In this document: positions 57,477 through 64,000 of the stretch, in pieces | Numbering within the stretch: the stretch's first letter is position 1 | Layout of the letters: every line of letters begins with the position of its first letter | Notes under the pieces: generated by a model | Databases searched by the model: none | What the model saw: only the letters and a program-made list of their open reading frames with translations | What the model was told of the DNA's origin: nothing | From: Datura wrightii | Lineage: Eukaryota; Streptophyta; Magnoliopsida; Solanales; Solanaceae | Assembly: GCA_035772735.1 (NCBI GenBank) | Contig: JASDFA010000019.1 | Span: forward strand, 92,316,001-92,380,000 | Reading direction: 5' to 3' | DNA length: 64,000 nt | Position numbers and translations under genes: made by a program

Positions 57477-60057
57477 TGTTATACCCCGTAGAATTCCCGG
57501 CACCTAGACGACCTATTCACACGTTGGTTAAGCATATTTGAAGGCCATACGTGCTGGAGAAAGGCCCGGGAAAAGATCGGATGAGAAACCTGTCGAACCA
57601 TCGCGGAAGGAGCCGAGGTAGAGCCCCTCCGCGATGGCAGCGTGTCACGGAGGTGGAGCCTCCGCGTTGGCTCCGTGACACGTTGGCCTTGTCCAAGCGC
57701 AAGTATATAAAGCCCCACTCGGTTTTTAATGATCAAAACACTTATTAATTTCTAGAGAACAGAGAGCAAACGCAGGAGAAGGAAAAGGAACGAAGAAACA
57801 ATATAATATTCGTCCGATTACGCTGCTAAACATCATCCAAACTCAAATTAACTCCAGATACTGAGGTATTTAGCAGCAGAGAGCATTCCTACAGATTCAT
57901 TTTCGTGAAATACGGCCGACGGATCGTCGAGCTACCGAGATAAGGTAAGTGGAATTGCTCTAAATTAGTGTCTATGTGTTCCTAGCTGTGAAGTGAATAT
58001 TTCTCCCTTCTGGACCTCTAAAAAATAGCGAGTTTCCGACCGACTTTCGATAAGCCTAAGTTTAGGCTATAAACTACATCGAAAGTGACGTTGCCTTTTA
58101 AAATAAAGCTGTAATTAGTATTAATTGACATATTTATGAATGCAGTTGGGAGAAAATAGTTGAAGTACCGGCCGAGCCTCGTCCGACAGACGAATAATTC
58201 AAGATAAGGTATGTAAAGCTAGTTTCCTCGGCAAGTTAAGTAATCTCGGTACAATACAGTAGTTCAAGGGCCAGTAGAATGTTCAGAAGTCATGTGTTAT
58301 GTTTACTATGTATGTTGGTACGATATTAGAAGCATCGAGTTATAACTTGTGTGTAACTTGCCAGCATGATACTCTAATATAAGTTCTAGGAATTCCACAG
58401 TATGCTCAGTATGTGATATGACACAGAATGTTAGGATATCATTGTATTCAGTTGAAACCCAGTAAAGCGATGTTATATTGGTAAGACATCTCAGAAATAG
58501 AATGATAAGTTAAAATGAGGTTAGAAAGCATATTAGAAATGGCAAATCATGTTACTATAGAAACTCAGTATACAACATGGTTTTCAGCAGAAACACTATA
58601 TCCTGTTCAGTATTAGCCCCAGAACAGTCTGGCAGGAGACTATATTCATACATATATATATTTGCTAGCCTCAGCACGTATTAAATACGTACAGTTTACT
58701 ATCACCAGTTCAGCATGTAATATATACGATACTTTACCACTATTAGCCTCAGCATGTGAGATATGCAGATAGTATTACTAGTTGAGACCGTTGTATTGTT
58801 TGGGGTTGGACTACCTAGCATCCATGACCGCCCCAGGATTGATAGCTGTATCGACTCATCCGCCAGAGGACGAGGATACGTCGCTCTACGGAGTGGCATG
58901 CCGTCCCACAGGGGACGAAGATGGGATGCCAGTTTTCCCCATATTGTGCCTTGGTCGGCTTTTACACACCCCTGTCGAGAGGATACGCCCGGGTGTTGAT
59001 TCAGGAGTCCTTTGGACTTAGATGCAGTTATAGTCAGGGGCTCAGCGAGCCCAAGTGCATACCCAGGGGACCGGCAGGACGCTTACAGGGTTATAGGAGA
59101 TGGGATGACCGGGGTAGGGGTGTAGATTCCGTGCTGGTTGTACCTCCCAGCTTATGGGGGCCGGGTAAGGTTTGTGTGTGCTATGTTATGTTATGTTATG
59201 TTATGCCATGTTACGTTAGATACGAGTAGATCAGCAGTAGAGTGATACGTCTCCAGGTACGACTCCTATTCCTTTCAGTATATATATGAGAGAAGGTATG
59301 ACTTACATTATTAGACAGTTAATCTATTTCTTCTTACTTCAGTTTCATCAGTTACATTGTTGTTTTCAGATTTTGTTTTCAGTTATTGCTTTACATACTC
59401 AGTACCAGTGGTACTGACGCCCGGTGGGGTGCTGCATTACTTGCTTGCAGGTACTCATAGACGAGCAGGCGATACTACGTCATTCCTGTCAGCGATCGAG
59501 TATTCAGATCCTGTCATCCGGAGACTGAATTCCAAAGGTGTATTTCAGTTTCTTTTGTTGTTTAGTACGGGTAGGTCGGGGCCCTGTCCCGATCATTTCT
59601 ATTGCTATTCCTAGAGGCTTGCAGTCTGTATATATTTCCCTGTGGTCAGGTGAGCCGGTCGTGTGGGGCCGTGCAGTTGTTTAGTTGTTAGTATTTCTGT
59701 TTCTTTCATGTTGGCCGTGTGGGGCCATAGCTTGATAGTAGTGGTGACCTTGCCGGTCACCTAAGCTTCCTAATATTCTATGATTAAGTTACAGATAACT
59801 AGACAGCATGATGGCCTTGTCAGCCCGCATAGGTTTCCCTGAGTTGATATGTTTCTGGTCAGCTGTTAGTACAGGTACAGAAGGGTATAGGACAATGGGC
59901 CGGGGGTTGTGTTTACAGCCGTCATATAGCTCTTTGTTTCAAGAAATGTGAGTTAGAGCCAGTCAGGCACCATATGTGCCAAGGCTGAGCAGTCCAGTAG
60001 TTCAGATCCTAGTAGGGCACCAGGTGCCAGTCAAACCCCCCAAGGCGGGGTGTGACA
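57477..60057 (+). repeat. F 5' LTR (2581 bp)
   Basis: TGTTATACCCCG to GGCGGGGTGTGACA. Palindromic cassette at about 57598-57687 (TGGCAGCGTGTCACG at 57635-57649; CTCCGTGACACG at 57671-57682), TATA box TATATAAAG at 57704-57712, and a (TATGT)n tract at about 59181-59205 shared with A. Confidence 0.95.
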
Positions 60058-60061
60058 AACT

Positions 60062-60073
60062 TGGTATCAGAGC
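60062..60073 (+). promoter_or_regulatory. F primer-binding site (initiator Met tRNA)
   Basis: TGGTATCAGAGC, four bases after the LTR end. Confidence 0.93.
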
Positions 60074-60270
60074 AGGTCGTATCACAGGGAGTCTGCAAGC
60101 CGTGCTAAGTAGATTCCTATCCATGGATGTGTTGTGCACCACATACTATGGGTAGGAGGCTGCAAGGCATGATAGGATGGTTGTCTTTCATTCTTATTCA
60201 GTCGTGCTGTAGAGCGGGACAATATAGGGTTGAGTCCCTAAAGACCTACTATATTCTTTGGTTTCAGATA

Positions 60271-61632
60271 ATGTCAGACCAGCGACATCCTATCACAGGT
60301 CGGAGCTTAGATATTGCAGCAGGGGAAGGCACCAGCAGGATGCCTCCCCCTCGTTTAGAAACAGCCCGATCAGAGGGCACTACAGAGGCATCGTCCCAGC
60401 CTCCTCAGTAGTATCCACCACGTCAGGAGCCACTTGGGGCGACATTACCTTCCGACCAGGAGGTTAGGAGTGCTGTAGTTATGTTAGCACAGATGATGGC
60501 TGCTCAGCGTCAGCCAATGCCGTCTGCAGTTGCGGAGTCATCAGGAGGGCCCGGTAGTTCGAGGGTCCGAGAGTTCTTAGCCCTGAATCCCCCACAGTTT
60601 ATAGGTACGGATCGGACAGAGGACCCTCAGGATTTTCTGGATCAAATGCAGAGAATCTTCAGGGTTGTGCATGCCACGCCTACCGAATCAGTTGAGTTGG
60701 CAGCATTCCGGTTACGGGATATCGCTGTGTTATGGTATGAAAGCTGGGAAAGGTCCCGAGGGAGAGATGTTTCCCCTCCCACCTGGTCCAGCTTTTCAGG
60801 AGCCTTTCTGGATCACTATTTGCCGCGGGAGATTTGACAGGCTCGGGTAGACCAGTTCCTGCATCTGGCGTAGGGGGCCATGAGTGTTCGGGAATATTCC
60901 TTGTGGTTTGATTCCTTTGCCCGGTATGCACCGGCCTTTGTTGATACCATGGCATCCAGAGTACATCGCTTCATCATGGGGTTGAATCCAGAATATGTTG
61001 AGACTTGTATTACAGCCACACTGCAAGAGGACATGGACATTGATCGAGTTTAGGCATTTTCCGAGAATATTGAGGGCATTAGACAGCGACAACGGGAGAT
61101 CAGAAGGGTCAATAAGGAACAGCATCGCCGGGACAGGCCAGTTGAGTTACAGAGGGAGGCTCGGGGAGGACCCAGGCCACGATTGTCAGACAGGCCGCCC
61201 AGGCCCCCGCCTCCGCCACAGTCGCAGGGGGGTAGATTCAGCCGTAGGGGGCAGTCAGAGACTGGTAGAGGCTCGCAGATGGAAGATTCACCAGTACAGA
61301 GGAGGGCGGAGCAGAGTAGGTATACCCTACCACTTTGCCTTATATGCAGTCGACGCCATCCTGGAGCATGCAGGTATGGTTCCACCGCATGTTATATTTG
61401 TGGCCAAGAAGGCCATTTGATGAAGGATTGCCCAGCCAGAGGCCGAGGGGACCGAGATAGATAGGATAGGGCATCTGCAGGGTCACGAGCCACAGCATCC
61501 TCGGTAGGGCGCAGGCCCTCAGTTTTAGCAGGCAGGGGTCAGGGCAGATCAGAGACTTCCTGTACAGGTGCGGGTCCAAGCCGCACATATGCCTTACCAG
61601 GGAGGCAAGATTCAGAAGCGTCGCCTGATGTT
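60271..61632 (+). pseudogene. gag: F gag
   Basis: ATG at 60271 (MSDQRHPITG), the family start also used by B. Capsid domain at about 60540-61080 (FLDQMQRIFRVV ... MGLNPEYVET), Pro-rich linker and CCHC knuckle CYICGQEGHLMKDC at 61390-61431. Stops are TAG 60409, TGA 60835, TAG 60871, TAG 61051 and TAG 61462. B has CAG or CGA at each, so B is not broken at these positions and the two copies decayed separately. A 24-base in-frame segment present in B near 7565 is missing near 60447. Confidence 0.92.
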
Positions 61633-63150
61633 GTGACAGGTATGCTAACTATCTGCTCACACCCTGCTTATGTGTTGATTGATCCAGGGTCTAATTTGTC
61701 CTACATTACTCCATATGTGGCACGAAAGTTTAGTATTACACCAGAATTATTGCAGCAGCCCTTTTTAGTATCCACGCCCGTCGGTGACTCTATCACAGCT
61801 AGCCGAATCTACCGCGGGTGTACAGTAGAGGTTGCTGACCGTCAGACTACGGTAGATCTGGTCGAGTTAGAAATGATAGACTTCGATGCCATAATGGGTA
61901 TGGACTGGTTAGTACCGTGTTTTGCCAATGTTGAATGTTGGACCAAGACGGTCCGATTCCACTTCCCAGGAGAAGCAGTATGGGAGTGGAAGGGCAGCAC
62001 TACTACGCCAAAAGGTAGGTTTATTTCCTACCTTCAGGCAAGAAAGTTGATATCTAAGGGATGTATTTACCATCTGGTCAGAGTCCAGGATGTCCAAGCA
62101 GGATCTCCGACACTCCAGTCTGTTCCGGTAGTAAACGAATTTCCTGATGTATTCCCAGATGAGTTACCTGGTATTCCCCCAGAAAGGGAGATAGATTTTG
62201 CTATTGACTTGTTACCAGGCACTCAGCCGATATCAATTCCTCCCTATCGTATGGCTCTTGCAGAACTCAGAGAATTAAAAGAGCAGTTGAAAGATTTGTT
62301 GGATAAAGGTTTCATCAGGCCGAGTACTTCACCGTGGGGTGCGCCAGTTTTATTCGTGAGAAAGAAAGATGGCTCTCTCCGAATGTGTATAGATTACCGG
62401 CAACTAAACAAAGTTACAGTAAAGAACAAGTACCCGCTCCCCAGAATTGACGACTTACTTGATCAGTTACAGGGAGCCAGATACTTTTCTAAGATTGACT
62501 TGCGGTCCGGATATCACCAGGTCCGACTACGTGAGAGAGATATTCCTAAGACAGCGTTCAGGACCCGATATGGACATTTTGAATTTCTAGTCATGTCCTT
62601 CGGGTTAACAAATGCCCCAACAGTCTTCATGGACCTGATGAACAGTATTTTCAGACCTTTCCTGGACTTGTTCGTGATAGTATTCATTGATGACATTCTG
62701 GTGTATTCTCGCTCTGAAGCAAATCACCGGACTCATTTGCGGATAGTGCTCCAGATCCTCAGGGACCGCCAGTTGTATGCTAAATTTTCTAAGTGTGAAT
62801 TCTGGCTTAACTCAGTGGCCTTTTTAGGGCATATCGTGTCGGATGCTGGTATACAGGTAGACAAGCAGAAAATAGAAGCAGTTAAGTCATGGCCTAGGCC
62901 TACCACTCCGACTGAAGTTCGTAGCTTTCTGGGATTGGCAGGGTATTACAGGAGGTTCGTTGAAGGGTTCTCGACCATTGCGGCACCTCTGACCAAATTG
63001 ACACAGAAAGCAGCAAAATTTCAATGGACAGAGGCATGTGAGCAGAGCTTCCAGGAACTGAAAGACAGATTAACCTCCGCCCCAGTGTTAGCATTGCCGG
63101 AAGGCACAGAAGTTTATTCAGTCTATTGTGTCGCGTCAGGTGTCGGTTAG
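61633..63150 (+). pseudogene. pol: F protease, reverse transcriptase and first part of RNase H
   Basis: A 505-codon uninterrupted stretch. Protease LIDPGSNLSYITPYVA (active Asp kept), reverse transcriptase APVLFVRKKDGSLRMCIDY, KIDLRSGYHQVRL and FIDD, then connection FLGLAGYYRRFVEGF. RNase H begins YCVASGVG: the first catalytic Asp is Val. One base is missing at about 63146 (B has TCGGGTTAGG, F has TCGGTTAGG), which shifts the frame and creates the stop at 63150. The frame is the same as gag. Confidence 0.93.
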
Positions 63151-64000
63151 GTTGTGTGTTGATGCAGCATGGTAGAGTAATTGCATATGCTTCCAGGCAG
63201 CTGAGGAAACACGAAAAGAATTACCCTACCCACGACCTAGAATTGGCCGCAGTAATCCACGCCTTAAAGATGTGGAGGCATTACCTGTACGACGTCCATG
63301 TTGATATTTACACAGATCATAAGAGCTTACAGTACATTTTCACTCAGAGGGAGTTGAATCTACGGCAACGCTGCTGGTTGGAGCCGTTAAAAGATTATGA
63401 TGTGAATATTCTATACCACCCCAGAAAAGCTAATGTTGTAGCAGATGCCCTGAGCCGTAAGTCAATGGGGAGTTTGGCGTATTTGCGACCTGAGAAGCGG
63501 AAGTTAGCCAAAGAAATTCATTAGTTAGCTGGTTTAGCCGTTCGAGTAATGGAAACAGAAAATAATAGAGCAGTAATTCAGGATTCTGTTGTGTCATCAT
63601 TAGTTATAGAGGTAAAAGAACGACAGTACGAGGATCCTGATTTAGTCCAACTCAGAGATAGAATTCAGAGAGGCAAGGAGTCAGATTTTCAGATAACTGA
63701 GGATGATGTGCTACGCTGTAAGGGCCACCTCTATGTCCCGAATGTTTCAGGGCTTCGCGGGCGGATCATTCATGAGGTACATTACGCTCGCTATTCCCTC
63801 CATCCAAGAGTGACAAAAATGTACCAAGACATCAGAGACATCTATTGGTGGCCAGGTATGAAAGCTGAGATAGCTGAATTTGTATCTAGATGTTCTAACT
63901 GTCAGCAGGTGAAAGCAGAGCACCAAAAACCGGGCGGTTTGACGCAAGATATAATGGTGCCTATGTGGAAATGGGAAGCGATAAACATGGATTTTGTAAC
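63151..64000 (+). pseudogene. pol: F RNase H end and integrase start
   Basis: After the one-base loss the sequence continues in the next frame (63126-63524): DLELAAVIHALK, YTDHKSLQYIF and VNILYHPRKANVVADALSRK. A TAG at 63522 replaces CAG of B. The frame then stays open to the window edge through the integrase zinc-binding region (VHYARYSLHP ... CSNC) to MDFV. The remainder is off-window. Confidence 0.9.

Larger units (their letters stand above)
57477..64000 (+). mobile_element. Element F: Tekay-like retrotransposon, 5' part to integrase
   Basis: 5' LTR, initiator-Met primer site, gag, protease, reverse transcriptase, RNase H and the start of integrase, cut by the window end. The five bases before the LTR are CTAAC. 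It is the youngest-looking coding copy here: gag-pol has only six stops and one frameshift in the visible 3.7 kb. Confidence 0.95.

Noticed and set aside
1..64000. CRISPR array, operons, phage or bacterial genes
   Set aside because: Direct repeats here are LTRs and LTR cassettes. Coding remnants are plant retrotransposon gag-pol throughout.

Overview
The window looks like repeat-dense plant heterochromatin. I see no convincing cellular gene, tRNA, rRNA or CRISPR. It is a set of nested LTR retrotransposons of two Ty3/gypsy lineages: chromodomain-bearing Tekay-like elements (initiator-Met tRNA primer site, 2.2-2.6 kb LTRs) and Athila-like elements (primer site resembling TGGCGCCGTTGCCGGGGA, separate gag-protease ORF). 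A flowering plant is certain. The style of the Tekay LTRs and of the accessory ORF at 47.0-48.2 kb reminds me of Solanaceae (tobacco/pepper/potato group), but that is recollection, not a search.

Names used below. Left half: O is an old minus-strand Tekay/chromovirus element spanning 4223-23511. It is split by three later events: A (plus strand, only its 3' end visible, 1-4222), B (plus strand, complete, 4592-14642, target duplication ATAAT) and S (a solo LTR in minus orientation, 17125-19775, target duplication CTAAT). About 490 bp of unassigned DNA (23512-23998) follows O.

Right half: G is an old plus-strand Athila-lineage element starting at 23999, and everything to the window end lies inside it. 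Its gag was split by C (minus-strand Tekay element, 26604-44583, target duplication TTAGG/TTCGG). The 3' LTR of C was in turn split by D (minus-strand Athila-lineage element with gag-protease only, 28272-35885, target duplication GATAC). After C, G resumes with the protease, a conserved hairpin, an accessory plant-transposon-type ORF that has its own promoter-like leader and probable intron, a 3' noncoding block, and the 3' LTR from 49973. That LTR is cut at 51033 by E (minus-strand, diverged Tekay element). E is followed by about 2 kb of unrecognised sequence and then by F (plus-strand Tekay element, 57477 to beyond the window end).

A, B, C, E and F belong to one Tekay superfamily but to different subfamilies. 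All their gag-pol reading frames are broken. B and F are broken mainly by CAG-to-TAG and CGA-to-TGA type changes, as expected for methylated, silenced copies. C and E also carry frameshifts and deletions.

The most interesting signals are these: (1) D and G share a hairpin after the protease and a 3' noncoding block at almost the same distance from the 3' LTR, with G carrying about 2.3 kb of extra gene-like cargo between them; (2) an identical 12-base motif lies just upstream of the polypurine tract in unrelated families; (3) each LTR family has a palindromic or tandem-repeat cassette near its TATA box, with some words shared between unrelated families and with the cassette replaced in E.
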